This document shows, one piece after another, positions 25,868 to 36,004 of a stretch of DNA of 64,000 nt (the first letter of the stretch is position 1; each line of letters opens with the position of its first letter). Origin of the DNA: Leptospiraceae bacterium (lineage in GTDB: Bacteria; Spirochaetota; Leptospiria; Leptospirales; Leptonemataceae); the NCBI GenBank assembly GCA_026005135.1, contig BPKM01000006.1:1-64000 (forward strand), read 5' to 3'. A program made the position numbers and the translations under genes. The notes below the pieces were generated by a model, which was not told the origin of the DNA, did no database searches, and saw only the letters and a list, made by a program, of their open reading frames with translations.

Positions 25868-27269
25868 ATGACAAAAAAGTTAAAAGAATTTTCTAAAAAA
25901 AGAACATTTTTATTTGAATTTGCCAGTCGCTTTTTGGATGGTTTTTTACCAGAAGAACATCCTATTTTAATTCATTCCCGAAAGCGACAACGTTTAAGAA
26001 TTTATAATGGATTAAGCTTCTTTTTAATTATTATGGTAATATTATTTCTATTGGTAGTATCCAATATAAATTTTAATGTTATTTTATTTTTATTTTATTC
26101 ACTTGCGATTACACTTTTTTTTAACATTTAATTATATTACAAAATTTAAATATTTTGAACTTTTTTTATTTATTGTCTTATTATCTGGTATTATTCTGAA
26201 TATTTATAATGCATGGATTAGTGAAACTTTTCCACCAATGAATTATGCTTCTTTACTGGTAATCTTAGTTGTATTACATTATGTTTATAATAGGTGGATT
26301 TCTTTATTATATATTGTTCTGATTGTGATTGTTATTTTTATCTTAGTATTTATAAAAAATAGTTTAAACCTAAATTGGGATATTTTTCAATTACGTTTAC
26401 AATATTTTTATGATTTTGTTTTTGCTTCTTTAATCCTCTGGTTTATTTTAGAAGTATACGAGCATTTTAGAGAAGAACTGGAATTAAAATTAAAGCAAAT
26501 TAATAATTCTCGAGAAAAAGATTTAGAATTAGCAGGGGAAATCCAAAAACAATTCTATCCAGCAATACCTGAGGATCCTTTTTTTTATATAGATTATTTA
26601 ATTATACCTTATGATAAAGTATCTGGTGATTATCTTGATATTATTAAAAAAAATGATTATTACTGGATTATTATTGGAGATGTAACAGGTCATGGATTAC
26701 AATCTAGTATGTTAACGATGCAGATCAATACATTATTAAATTATCTTATTATAGAAAAAGATTATGATGATATTCAAGAAATTTTTTGGGAGTTAAATAA
26801 TCATTATTTTAAAATTTTAAATAAATTAGATATAAAAAATTATGCTTCTTTAACACTCGCAAAGATTTTTCCAGACGGAAAGGTTATTATAACTGGCACT
26901 CTTGGTAATATTTATTATTATAATAAAGAAAAGGATTATATCGAATCTATAAACTATACATCTCCCATTCTGGGATTACAATACATTGTATCTCCTGATG
27001 AATTAAAAGTTCTTGAGTTTCAATTAAAATCAGATGAGATTTTATTTTTTTGTACAGATGGTTTATTAGAAATTTTTTTAAAAAATCATAAAATTTTAGA
27101 TAGTAAAGAATTTATGAGGATTTTAAAAGCATTTTTCCGCGATAATATCATACATAATAAAAGATTAGTTTTAAATGAATTACCTTTATTTATTAAAAAG
27201 TTTATACCATATTTTTCATTTCATGATGATGTATCGGCAATAGTAATTCAATATAAAGATACAATATAA
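25868..27269 (+). CDS. Membrane-bound SpoIIE-type PP2C phosphatase, broken by an extra T in a T8 run
   Basis: The protein starts TKKLKEFSKKRTFLFEFASR and has several TM segments. The first frame ends at 26131; the break is a T8 run at 26115-26122. Removing one T continues as LTFNYITKFKYFELFLF and more TM helices, for a total near 466 residues. After the membrane domain a linker helix (EDLELAGEIQKQFYP) leads to the SpoIIE phosphatase domain: DKVSGDYLDII, WIIIGDVTGHGLQSSM, and ILFFCTDGLLEIF with metal-binding Asp residues. Such proteins dephosphorylate anti-sigma-factor antagonists in partner-switching systems. No antagonist gene is adjacent. Confidence 0.8.
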
Positions 27270-27345
27270 ACTAATTACTTGACCTTGTTCAATTCTTAAA
27301 AAAATTAAAATAATAGATAACCTTTAATTACATAGGAGAAATATT

Positions 27346-28749
27346 ATGTCTGAAAAAAAATTTCGTATTGAAAAAGATACTATGGGAGAAGTAGAAGTTC
27401 CAGCAGATAAATATTGGGGTGCCCAAACACAACGTTCATTAATGAATTTTAAAATTGGTAATGACCATTTTCCAAGAGAATTTATATGGGCATTTGGGAT
27501 ATTAAAAAAAGCAGCAGCCTTAACAAACAAAGAATTAGGTGTAATTGATCCAAAAATTGCAGATTTAATTGTTCAAGCAGCAGATGAAGTAATCGAAGGT
27601 AAGCTTGATGAACATTTTCCTCTCGTAGTATGGCAAACAGGAAGTGGAACCCAATTTAATATGAATGTTAATGAAGTAATAGCGAATCGGGCAATAGAAA
27701 TTGCAGGTGGAGAAGTAGGATCAAAAAGTCCAGTCCATCCTAATGATCATGTAAATCGTTCTCAAAGTTCCAATGATACTTTTCCAACAGCTATGCATAT
27801 AGCAACAGCAGAACGTGTTGTAAACCATCTTATACCTAATATCAAATTATTACGAGATACATTATATAAAAAATCACAGGATTTTAAGGATATAATAAAA
27901 ATTGGTAGAACTCATTTAATGGATGCAACACCATTAACCTTAGGACAGGAATTTTCTGGTTATGTTGCAATGCTTGATTATGCCATTGAACGATTGAATA
28001 AAGCATTAGATGATGTATACAAACTGGCACTTGGTGGAACAGCAGTAGGAACAGGTATTAATGCACATCCAGAGTATCCAGAAAGAGTTGCTAAAAAAAT
28101 AGCAGAATTAACAGGTTTGCCTTTTGTTACTGCTCCTAATAAATTCGAAGCATTAACATCTCATGGCGCTTTATTAAATTTACATGGTGTATTAAAAACC
28201 TTGGCAGCAGATTTAATGAAAATTGCTAATGATATAAGATGGATGGCAAGTGGTCCACGTTGTGGAATTGGAGAAATTAAAATTCCAGAAAATGAGCCTG
28301 GAAGTTCTATTATGCCTGGTAAAGTAAATCCAACCCAGAGCGAAGCAATGACAATGGTATGCTGTCAGGTAATGGGAAATGATGTGGCAATCAATATTGG
28401 TGGTGCAGGTGGTAATTTTGAATTAAATGTATATAAACCTATGATTATTCATAATGTATTACATTCTATTAGAATTCTTGGAGATGCATGTAGAAATTTT
28501 AATGATAAATGTGCATTTGGTATTGAACCCTGGATAGAAAATATACAAAAACATTTACATAATTCTTTAATGCTTGTTACAGCTCTAAATCCCTATATAG
28601 GTTATGATAATGCTGCTAAAATTGCAAAACATGCTTATAAAACTGGTAAAACATTAAAAGAAGCAGCCATTGAATTAGGAATTTTAACAGCAAAACAATT
28701 TGATCAATATGTAAAACCAGAAGAAATGATTAAACCAAATTTAAAATAA
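27346..28749 (+). CDS. fumC: Fumarate hydratase, class II
   Basis: This 467-residue iron-independent fumarase of the TCA cycle converts fumarate and water to malate. It has [20 protein letters not shown], the substrate-site segment [20 protein letters not shown], the TGxNxNPEY-like region [14 protein letters not shown], and the superfamily signature [17 protein letters not shown] with the catalytic Ser loop. The length is exactly typical. The start follows ATAGGAGA. It is separated by 76 bp from the SpoIIE gene and closed by a hairpin terminator, so it is probably its own transcription unit. Confidence 0.96.
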   Translation: MSEKKFRIEKDTMGEVEVPADKYWGAQTQRSLMNFKIGNDHFPREFIWAFGILKKAAALTNKELGVIDPKIADLIVQAADEVIEGKLDEHFPLVVWQTGSGTQFNMNVNEVIANRAIEIAGGEVGSKSPVHPNDHVNRSQSSNDTFPTAMHIATAERVVNHLIPNIKLLRDTLYKKSQDFKDIIKIGRTHLMDATPLTLGQEFSGYVAMLDYAIERLNKALDDVYKLALGGTAVGTGINAHPEYPERVAKKIAELTGLPFVTAPNKFEALTSHGALLNLHGVLKTLAADLMKIANDIRWMASGPRCGIGEIKIPENEPGSSIMPGKVNPTQSEAMTMVCCQVMGNDVAINIGGAGGNFELNVYKPMIIHNVLHSIRILGDACRNFNDKCAFGIEPWIENIQKHLHNSLMLVTALNPYIGYDNAAKIAKHAYKTGKTLKEAAIELGILTAKQFDQYVKPEEMIKPNLK

Positions 28750-28750
28750 G

Positions 28751-28775
28751 AGCCAGGTTATTCCTGGCTTTCTTT
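28751..28775. terminator. Hairpin terminator between fumC and a convergent gene
   Basis: The hairpin AGCCAGG-TTATT-CCTGGCT is followed by TTCTTT. It stands 1 bp after the fumC stop and 2 bp before the stop of the convergent small gene, so it may serve both. Confidence 0.85.
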
Positions 28776-28777
28776 GG

Positions 28778-29077
28778 TTATTTTCTTAGAAAATTAAATA
28801 CAAGTTTTTCGTACAATGTTTTATTTTCATTCCATACTGAACATACTTTATAATTTGCTGCTGTTGGACAGGATGCTGTACCTGAAACTTTACATCCAGC
28901 TTTCTCGCATTTTTTACGATTTTCCCATGTGTCAGAACCACTATATCGACAATAATCTTTACAATTATCCGAAGAACCAGAACCACAAATATAACAACCA
29001 TCAGCATAAATTGTGTTATAACCAGCAAAAGCTCCTATAAGCAAAAAAATAAAAAATGTAATATGTAATTTTTTCAT
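28778..29077 (-). CDS. Small exported Cys-rich protein
   Basis: This 99-residue protein has a signal peptide (KKLHITFFIFLLIGAFAGYN, ending at YA). The mature part starts DGCYICGSGSSDNCKDYC and has four more Cys (KKCEKAGC, ASC, KVC), eight in total. Spacing and composition resemble small Cys-rich exported proteins that I recall from Leptospira genomes, but I cannot verify this. The Shine-Dalgarno is AAGGAG. It is likely a disulfide-bonded periplasmic or secreted protein. It differs from the Cys-rich proteins of the 10-17 kb cluster in having a signal peptide and no shared leader. Confidence 0.7.
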   Translation of the reverse strand: MKKLHITFFIFLLIGAFAGYNTIYADGCYICGSGSSDNCKDYCRYSGSDTWENRKKCEKAGCKVSGTASCPTAANYKVCSVWNENKTLYEKLVFNFLRK

Positions 29078-29111
29078 ATTTGAACTCCTTTTTTTTAAAA
29101 TTATTATTTTT

Positions 29112-30482
29112 TTATTCTTTTAATTGATTTTTGTCAATAATAAAATACCAGTAAATCAAACCTGTTAATGTTAATAAAATACCTATCAGGGATTCATAAA
29201 AGGCAGTATATAATGTATAAAAAGAATAAAAGCCATAAATGCTTAATACAATAAAGAAGATAGGATATAAAAAACGAACCTTATAAGGTCTATAAACATT
29301 AGGGTATTTTTTTCTTAAAATAAGAACTGCTATAATTGTTAAAACATTAAAAACTGCAGAAGTAAAAGAAAAAAAATCAATTATTCTATCATAAATAGAA
29401 ACACTTGATTTTAAAAAATATGAACTATAAGCAAGTAAAGTAAGAACTGTAGCCCAGAATCCCTGAAATATTAAAGAAGATACAGGTAATGAGTTTTTAT
29501 TAAGATTTTTTAAAAAAGAAAAAAATAATCCATCTCTAGCCATAGCATGCCAGGTACGTGATTTTGTAAAAATTTGTGCATTAACATTACTTGCTGTATT
29601 AATTATAATTATAATACAAATAATAAGAGCTGCTAAATCTCCTAAGGCTTTTTGTATTGCATCTGCTGCTACGAATTTAGAGTTAGCTAATTCTTCAGGC
29701 GATAATTGACTTAAATAAGCCAGATTAGTAATTAAATATAATATAATTACACATATAATACCAAGGAATAGGGATATGGGTAGATTTTTAGAAGGATTTT
29801 TAACTTCTTCTGCTACATAGGTGGCACCTTCCCATCCACTATAAGCAAAAAAAGCATATCTTAACGAAGCACCAATACCCATAAAAAATGATGAAAGACT
29901 AAAATCATCGAAATTTATATATGTAGCAATATTAGTAGGTTGATTATTAAAACATATAATAAAAATATAAAATAATGCAAATATTTTTAACAAACTTAAT
30001 ATATTTTGTAGCCATCCAGAAAATTTTAAGCCATAGCAATTTAAAAATGTAAATATCCATATAAGCATTATAGTAAAAGACATTTCTAATAAAAAATTTC
30101 CATTAATATTATATAAAATCATTAAAACTTTAAGTAAATATTCAGAAAATACAATACTAACTATAACTATAGATGATGTTTCAGATACAAAAAACATTGC
30201 CCAACCTCTTAGAAACGGTACTATAGGATGATAGGCTTTTTTTAAGTATTCATAGGGACCGCCAGATTTAGGAAATGTGGCTACCATTTCTGCATAAAGC
30301 ATAGCACTTAAAATAGTAAGAATTCCACCAATTATCCATGTACCAAAGAATGTAATTATAGAACCAGATAAAAGCATAATAGGAGCTGGTGTTTTAAATA
30401 TTCCAGAACCAATAATTCTACCTATTATAATTGCCAGACTCTCTTTTAGACCTAATTCACGTTTATAATGTTGAATATGCAT
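29112..30482 (-). CDS. APC-family amino acid permease
   Basis: This 456-residue integral membrane transporter has about 12 TM segments. It starts with the family's TM1 pattern GLKESLAIIIGRIIGSGIFK and has AMLYAEMVATFPKSGGPYEYL, the EMATxFPxSGGxY signature of the LAT/amino-acid-permease branch. A later AYSGWEGATYVAEEVKNP segment matches the FxAYxGWxxxxxxxEEVKNP motif. It likely exchanges or imports amino acids; the specific substrate cannot be told. It is followed after 34 bp by the small Cys-rich gene on the same strand. Confidence 0.88.
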   Translation of the reverse strand: MHIQHYKRELGLKESLAIIIGRIIGSGIFKTPAPIMLLSGSIITFFGTWIIGGILTILSAMLYAEMVATFPKSGGPYEYLKKAYHPIVPFLRGWAMFFVSETSSIVIVSIVFSEYLLKVLMILYNINGNFLLEMSFTIMLIWIFTFLNCYGLKFSGWLQNILSLLKIFALFYIFIICFNNQPTNIATYINFDDFSLSSFFMGIGASLRYAFFAYSGWEGATYVAEEVKNPSKNLPISLFLGIICVIILYLITNLAYLSQLSPEELANSKFVAADAIQKALGDLAALIICIIIIINTASNVNAQIFTKSRTWHAMARDGLFFSFLKNLNKNSLPVSSLIFQGFWATVLTLLAYSSYFLKSSVSIYDRIIDFFSFTSAVFNVLTIIAVLILRKKYPNVYRPYKVRFLYPIFFIVLSIYGFYSFYTLYTAFYESLIGILLTLTGLIYWYFIIDKNQLKE

Positions 30483-30600
30483 AATAAGTGAAAAATTTTT
30501 TCTTTTTCTATTTTTCCACGTAATTTTTATAATTCTTTATAAAATTTTTGCTTTGCTTTAAATATCATTGGAAAGATATAGAAATCTAATAATAAGAATT

Positions 30601-31087
30601 TTAGATTTTGTTTTTATCTTTTTTTAATTCTTGTTGAATTTGTTGATTTTCTTCTAATATTTTTTGTAATATCTCATAATTTTTATTATTAAAATAGGTC
30701 ATTGTGCTAAATAAAATACTAACTAACACTACTATTAACCATTGGATAAAATTAATTTTTTTATTTATATCTTCGAATCTTTTATCTATGGTTTCGAAGC
30801 GTTTATTCTTATATTGTAATTGTTCTTCAAAACGTTTGTTTATGTCTTCGAATCGTTTATTTATATAATGAATAAGATTCTGAAATTGCTTATCCATTGT
30901 TTTAAACCTCTCGTACTTCGATGATTAACTCTTGAAATTCCGATTTTTATACAAAATATTGTTGTTCTTCGACAATTTCTTCGAAGATTTCATCTAACTC
31001 CTGTAATGCAATATCTTCTTTGTTTTCTTTAAGGAAAGTTATAAATTTTTTAATTTTAGCTCTTCTAAATTCAGCTTTTATAGACAT
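30601..31087 (-). pseudogene. Degenerate paralogue of the coiled-coil membrane protein
   Basis: Starting from ATG 31087 the sequence follows the intact gene at 8065-8622 (SIKAEFRRAKIKKFITFLKE versus PLKADIRRAKIKKFITFLKE). It has an in-frame TAA where the intact gene has a Gln codon after the EEQQ..V stretch, and a 1-bp deletion in the codons for EVREGFK. The remaining open part (30601-30897) encodes fewer hendecads and the same TM anchor (FIQWLIVVLVSILFSTMTYF). Two different lesions in a non-homopolymer context argue for real decay. The 3' part could still be translated from MDKQFQNL. Confidence 0.85.
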
Positions 31088-31440
31088 ATTTGCATTATAA
31101 AAAAATCTAAAAAGTAAAGAAAAATTTTATTATAATTTATTTTTATAAATATCCAGTGAATATTGAAAGTGATTTTTTTTGAGATGTAAGTTTTATGTTT
31201 GCTTAATTTAAGAAATGGTAACCAGTAATAAAAATAAAAGTTTCAAAAAACTTAAATAAAGAATCAGGGATTTTAATTAAAAACCATTACTTTATCGAAA
31301 CAACTTAAAAACTTACCTTAAAAAAGCAATAAAAAATCAATAAGAATATATTTTTATATTTCGTGAATATATTCAATAAATAAAAAATGTTTTAAAAAAT
31401 TCCGTATGTTAGTATATTTTTATAAAATTTATCATATAAA
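31088..31440. other. Intergenic region with no recognised feature
   Basis: About 350 bp of AT-rich DNA lies between the coiled-coil pseudogene and operator site C. There is no open frame of note, tRNA-like fold or strong hairpin. It contains only short imperfect repeats such as AAGTTTC near 31230. Confidence 0.5.
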
Positions 31441-31489
31441 TTGTCCTAAATAGAACAAAATTTGTCTAAAATTGTCCATATATGGACAA
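31441..31489. promoter_or_regulatory. Tandem-palindrome operator, site C
   Basis: TTGTCC-N6-GAACAA (31441-31458) and TTGTCC-N6-GGACAA (31472-31489) have centres 31 bp apart. The flanking sequence is unrelated to sites A and B, so the conservation is not due to the recent duplication. It lies about 72 bp before the lipase start. Confidence 0.8.
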
Positions 31490-31561
31490 AATCAGAAAAA
31501 AACATTATTGTTATTATTTTTTATATTGATAACATAGATGGTATATTTATAATATATCCTT

Positions 31562-32659
31562 ATGAAAGGAAAAATAATAATAGTATTGTTGATGTTTATA
31601 ATGATAACATCAACATGGGGAAGAGCTGCAAGAACAACCTATCCGGTGGTTTTTGCTCATGGTATGGGCGGCTTTGATGATATTTTAGGTTATGATTACT
31701 GGGGGGACGATTATGGTACTTTTGTAGGTGATCCATGTGATGCTTTTTTAGAAACTTCTTGTAATTCTTATATAGATTCAGGTCAAAAAACAATGGCTGC
31801 TTCTGTTCAACCATTTCATAATTCAGAATATCGAGGATGGCAATTAGCAAATCAAGTAGAAAGCTATATGGCCGCAACAGGTTCCAGCCATATAAATATG
31901 ATTGGACATTCTCAGGGTGGATTGGATATAAGAAAGGCTGCAAAAGAATTATATGCTCGTAAAGGATATCGTGTTGTAAAAGTATTGATAAGTATATCTT
32001 CTCCCCATAGAGGTTCTCCTGTTGCGAAATTTGTTCTGGAGAATTATACACTCGAAAAAATTCTTTCTGCATTATTTAATGTATTTGGAAATATTATTTA
32101 TGGATCGGGTAATGATGCAATTGAATCTTTAAAACAATTAATGTATAATGATTATGACCCTAATGATGGAAAATTAACAGGTGCAAAGCAATTTAATGAG
32201 AAAAATCCTATTAATCTTCTTTATGCAGAACGTTATGCAAGTTTAATGACGCATCAACAGGGATTAAGTTTAAATCCTATTTTATTACTTGTTAAAGCAT
32301 TTTATGATATTGATGGAAATGGATATTGCCTTGATGATTGTGATAATGATGGTGCAGCAGGTAGAGGAAATGGGAATAAAACAGATACTGATGATGATGG
32401 ATTAGTAGGGATTAATTCTCAGCAAATGGGTTATCGATTAATATATAAAATAAAATGCTGTGGTATAATGGATATAATAAATACTTATTATAATACTGGT
32501 TATGTTTCTGATATTAGTCATCCTTCTGAACAGCAAATGATTTCTAAAGAAGCTATCATTAATCAAGATCATATTGATGTAATTGGCATACCACCAGATA
32601 CATTCGACGAAATGGAATTCTATGCGGCAATCATAGACTATATTGCTTATTATGATTAA
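31562..32659 (+). CDS. Secreted lipase (alpha/beta hydrolase, family I-like)
   Basis: This 365-residue enzyme has a signal peptide (KIIIVLLMFIMITSTWGRA). The oxyanion loop is YPVVFAHGMGGFDD. The nucleophile elbow GHSQGG places Ser at 117. The DDDGLVG segment near residue 278 and H337 in NQDHID supply the likely Asp and His, in the order seen in Pseudomonas/Burkholderia lipases. Between them an Asp-rich stretch (DIDGNGYCLDDCDNDG) looks like a calcium-binding insertion held by two Cys. The product should hydrolyse lipid esters outside the cell or in the periplasm. No Shine-Dalgarno is visible. The operator pair upstream suggests control shared with the lipoprotein clusters. No foldase gene is adjacent. 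Confidence 0.85.
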   Translation: MKGKIIIVLLMFIMITSTWGRAARTTYPVVFAHGMGGFDDILGYDYWGDDYGTFVGDPCDAFLETSCNSYIDSGQKTMAASVQPFHNSEYRGWQLANQVESYMAATGSSHINMIGHSQGGLDIRKAAKELYARKGYRVVKVLISISSPHRGSPVAKFVLENYTLEKILSALFNVFGNIIYGSGNDAIESLKQLMYNDYDPNDGKLTGAKQFNEKNPINLLYAERYASLMTHQQGLSLNPILLLVKAFYDIDGNGYCLDDCDNDGAAGRGNGNKTDTDDDGLVGINSQQMGYRLIYKIKCCGIMDIINTYYNTGYVSDISHPSEQQMISKEAIINQDHIDVIGIPPDTFDEMEFYAAIIDYIAYYD

Positions 32660-32676
32660 AAAATAATATATTTTTT

Positions 32677-32698
32677 AAGCGCTCAATCAGGAGCGCTT
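32677..32698. terminator. Bidirectional hairpin terminator
   Basis: AAGCGCTC-AATCAG-GAGCGCTT is an 8-bp perfect stem preceded by a T run (for the minus strand, as A run) and followed by TATTTATTT. It separates the convergent lipase and CoA-transferase genes and overlaps the latter's stop codon. Confidence 0.85.
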
Positions 32699-33911
32699 AT
32701 TTATTTCTAAGAATAATACGTTTTTTTTCTAATTCCTGATAAGTATTTTCATCAATATTTAGGTCTTTTAAAATTTCTTCTGTGTGTTCACCTAATTTAG
32801 GAGGTGGTAATCGATAAGAAATAGCAGTTTTAGAAAATTTAAATGGAGAACCAGGAATTTTAATTAAACCTAATTCTTTATCATTTATATGGATAATTGT
32901 ACCTCTTTCGAGGAAATGTATTTGATTAAAAACTTCTTCTAATGTTAAAATAGGAAATAAACAGGCATTGGGATTTTTAAAGATAGGTTCTAAATCCTGG
33001 TAGGTTTTAGTTTTAAAATAATATTCTAATTCTTTTTTAACTTCTTCGTATTTTCCATCTATGGTTGCTTTTAATAAATCTTCTCTTTGGATTTGTTTTA
33101 AAAAAACCTGAAAGAACTGACCTTCTAAAGCAGCCAATACTACAAAACGACCATCTGCACATTGATAGATTTGATAATTAGGAATAAGTCCACTTAAATA
33201 TGTTTTATTTCTTTTCGGTTGTTGTTTGGTTGCTAAAAAATCTCCTATACTTAATGTAGCAACTTGCATTACGGAATCTGTAATACTTACATCAAGATAT
33301 TGTCCTTCGCCTGTTTTTTCTCTATAATATAAAGCTGCTAATATAGAAGTTAATGCACTTAATGTTCCACCAAGAATATCTGCAATTTGAATGGCAGGTA
33401 AAATAGGTTTTTCATCACCTATTAAATCTAATATTCCGGATAAAGCTAAATAATTAGCATCATGACCAGCAAAATCTTTATAAGGACTATCTTTGCCAAA
33501 TCCAGATATAGAGCAATATATAATATCAGGTTTAATTTTTTTTATTTCTTCGTATCCAAGCCCAATTTCGTCCATCATACCTGGTCTAAAACCTTCCACG
33601 ATAATGTCAAATTTAGGTATAATTCGTTTAAGTATTTCTACACCATCTTTTCGTTTATAATTAATTGCGATAGATTTTTTATTTCTATTCAGAAGATAAT
33701 AATAAGAATTTATATTTTTTTCAGAAAAGTATGGTCCCATTTTTCGAGTATTATCGAATGCAATAGGATGTTCTACTTTAATAACTTCTGCACCCATATC
33801 TCCTAAATGCATTGTACATAAAGGACCAGGAAGTAGCATTGTAAAATCTAATACTTTTATACCATTTAATGGACCTTTATTCTCTTGATTAAATTCTATT
33901 ATTTTATTCAT
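32697..33911 (-). CDS. CaiB/BaiF family CoA-transferase (alpha-methylacyl-CoA racemase-like)
   Basis: This 404-residue class III CoA-transferase family member has GIKVLDFTMLLPGPLCTMHLG, DMGAEVIKVEHP, YYLLNRNKKSIAINYKRKDG, the catalytic-Asp region DFAGHDANYLALSGILDLIG, and REKTGEGQYLDVSITDSVM. The GHDANYLALSG form is closer to alpha-methylacyl-CoA racemases than to formyl-CoA transferases. It probably acts in branched-chain or fatty-acid CoA metabolism. It is a lone gene between a terminator and a divergent sensor gene. Confidence 0.88.
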   Translation of the reverse strand: MNKIIEFNQENKGPLNGIKVLDFTMLLPGPLCTMHLGDMGAEVIKVEHPIAFDNTRKMGPYFSEKNINSYYYLLNRNKKSIAINYKRKDGVEILKRIIPKFDIIVEGFRPGMMDEIGLGYEEIKKIKPDIIYCSISGFGKDSPYKDFAGHDANYLALSGILDLIGDEKPILPAIQIADILGGTLSALTSILAALYYREKTGEGQYLDVSITDSVMQVATLSIGDFLATKQQPKRNKTYLSGLIPNYQIYQCADGRFVVLAALEGQFFQVFLKQIQREDLLKATIDGKYEEVKKELEYYFKTKTYQDLEPIFKNPNACLFPILTLEEVFNQIHFLERGTIIHINDKELGLIKIPGSPFKFSKTAISYRLPPPKLGEHTEEILKDLNIDENTYQELEKKRIILRNK

Positions 33912-34001
33912 ATAAAAACAGAATTTATAGAATTATATTGACAGGGCAATAAAAAAAATATCTTTATATATCTATTATTAATAGGTTAATATAATCTATA
34001 T

Positions 34002-35996
34002 ATGAAAATAAAATTATTACAATTTACAATCATCTTTTATATGTTAATAAATTCATTATTTTCGCAAGAAAAAATTATTATTACCTCTAACAAAAAGATA
34101 TACAATGCTCTTTCTAATTCTTATATTTTTTATGATACAGAAAAAAATTTTCAGTTTGTTCAAATACAGGAATTTCTTTTTAATAAGAGCAAATTTTATC
34201 GATATTTTAGTTTAATGAAATCTCATTTAATTGGATTTTATAAAGGTAGATTATGGATATATGTTTCATTATATAATAATAAAAAACAATCTATTAAATT
34301 ATATTTATTAATAGCTCCCTGGCATATTGATAAAATCAATGTTTACGAAATTTATAATAAACAAATCAAAATAGTCAATTTAGGGGATCACTATCCATTC
34401 AGTAAAAGAAATATTAAATCGAATGAATTTTTTTATAGCTTAGAATTAATGCCAGAGGAAGAAAAAATTTTATTATTAGAAATTGAATCTACTTCTTCAA
34501 TTCAATTGCCTTTAACATTATTTCAGGAAGATAGTTTTATAACCTATATAAGAAATAATCAACTTATATATGGAATTTATATAGGAATGATTGCAATCAT
34601 GTGTTTATTTAATCTTTTTTTATATTTTTCTATAAAAGATAGAATTTATCTTTATTATGTTTCTTTTTTATTTTTCTTAGGTTTAACCATTTTAAGTATA
34701 ACAGGATATGCTTATGAATATATTTGGGGGAATTACCCTTATTTTGCACAAATTGCAAATTATATTTTAGAAAATCTAACAATTATTTTTGCTTATCTTT
34801 TTATGATAGTATTTTTAGATATAAAAAAGATAAATAAAAAGTTATATTATTTAGGTATCGGTATTATATCTTATTTGTTAATCAGTAAAATTTTGATATT
34901 TATTAATAATATTTTACTTATTAATAAAATGGTTTTAATTAATCTTTTAATATCATCTTTTGTAATGATAATAATAACAATTTATGGAACATTCAAAAAA
35001 AGTCCTTATGCAAAAATTTTACTTATATCCTGGTTTATTTTAATTTTATCTATTATAATTCGAATTTTAATGGACTTCTCTCAATTACAATTAGATTATC
35101 ACTATTCTAATTGGGCAATTTTAGTTGGTTCTGCACTTGATATGTCATTAATTTCCTTAGGACTTGGTTATCGATTTAATTCTTATATGATAAAATCAAA
35201 AGAATATGATATGGAAATTCAGTTTGCGAAAGATATTCAAAAATTTATATTACCTGATTATCCTTTTATAAAACTTAAAAACTACTTAACATATTTACAT
35301 ATACCGCCAAGAGGATTAGGAGGAGATTTAAATTGTTTTTATGTTATTAAAAATCATATTGTAATCATTCAAATAGATGTTTCGGGACATAATATAGGTA
35401 CAGCTGTAATCAGTGCTTTAGTAAAAGGATATATAGAACAAATCATTCAATCATTTCGAGAAAAAGATCAAATAAAAGAATTACCTGAATATATTATAAA
35501 TCATATTTATGGATTTATAAAACATCGTGCTGAAAGCCATCATTTGAGTATGGTTATTTCATTAATAGATTTATTTAATAAACAAACCATTATTGCTCGT
35601 TGTGGACATCCTTATCCTATACTAATTTCAAAAGATAAGAAATTTAAAATTTTAGAAACTTCTGGTAGTATAATTCATCCCAAATTATTTATAGAGCCAG
35701 AAATAAAAACCTTTCCGATAAGTGATGGAGATACCCTTTATTTTTATTCTGATGGATTATTCGAATTGGATATCTTTAAAAATAAAGATAAAATTAATGA
35801 AATTGAGATTTGTGAATATTTATTGAGAATCAATCATCTATTATTGAATGAAATTATAAAAGATATCTATATAAAATATAAAAATATATATAATAAAATT
35901 CATTTAGACGATATTAGCATAATAATATTTCGTTATGATGAAGCATTATTAAAAATAATTCAGGAAGAGATCGATATCATAAAAGATACTTTATAA
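34002..35996 (+). CDS. 7TMR-DISM sensor with C-terminal SpoIIE-type PP2C phosphatase
   Basis: This 664-residue receptor has a signal peptide (KLLQFTIIFYMLINSLFSQ). A periplasmic beta-rich sensor domain (about 25-185) has the GRLWIYVSLYN...LLIAPWHIDKINVYE pattern of 7TMR-DISMED2. Seven TM helices follow (about 190-390, starting GIYIGMIAIMCLFNLFLYFS). A short helix and a SpoIIE phosphatase domain come last: LGGDLNCFYVIKN, IVIIQIDVSGHNIGTAV, and TLYFYSDGLFELD. Such proteins sense an external ligand and act on anti-sigma-antagonist pathways. It is divergent from the CoA-transferase gene; an exact TTGACA lies 58 bp upstream but lacks a well-placed -10. Confidence 0.88.
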   Translation: MKIKLLQFTIIFYMLINSLFSQEKIIITSNKKIYNALSNSYIFYDTEKNFQFVQIQEFLFNKSKFYRYFSLMKSHLIGFYKGRLWIYVSLYNNKKQSIKLYLLIAPWHIDKINVYEIYNKQIKIVNLGDHYPFSKRNIKSNEFFYSLELMPEEEKILLLEIESTSSIQLPLTLFQEDSFITYIRNNQLIYGIYIGMIAIMCLFNLFLYFSIKDRIYLYYVSFLFFLGLTILSITGYAYEYIWGNYPYFAQIANYILENLTIIFAYLFMIVFLDIKKINKKLYYLGIGIISYLLISKILIFINNILLINKMVLINLLISSFVMIIITIYGTFKKSPYAKILLISWFILILSIIIRILMDFSQLQLDYHYSNWAILVGSALDMSLISLGLGYRFNSYMIKSKEYDMEIQFAKDIQKFILPDYPFIKLKNYLTYLHIPPRGLGGDLNCFYVIKNHIVIIQIDVSGHNIGTAVISALVKGYIEQIIQSFREKDQIKELPEYIINHIYGFIKHRAESHHLSMVISLIDLFNKQTIIARCGHPYPILISKDKKFKILETSGSIIHPKLFIEPEIKTFPISDGDTLYFYSDGLFELDIFKNKDKINEIEICEYLLRINHLLLNEIIKDIYIKYKNIYNKIHLDDISIIIFRYDEALLKIIQEEIDIIKDTL

Positions 35997-36004
35997 ATTA
36001 AATT

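Noticed and set aside
31596..32072. Open frame of 158 codons on the minus strand inside the lipase gene
   Set aside because: It is antisense to a gene with clear lipase motifs, has low-complexity His/Pro/Tyr-rich sequence typical of reverse-strand readings, and has no Shine-Dalgarno.
33938..33969. Promoter for the 7TMR-SpoIIE gene (TTGACA at 33938)
   Set aside because: The -35 is perfect, but no -10 stands at normal spacing; the best candidate needs about 20 bp. It is not listed as a feature.
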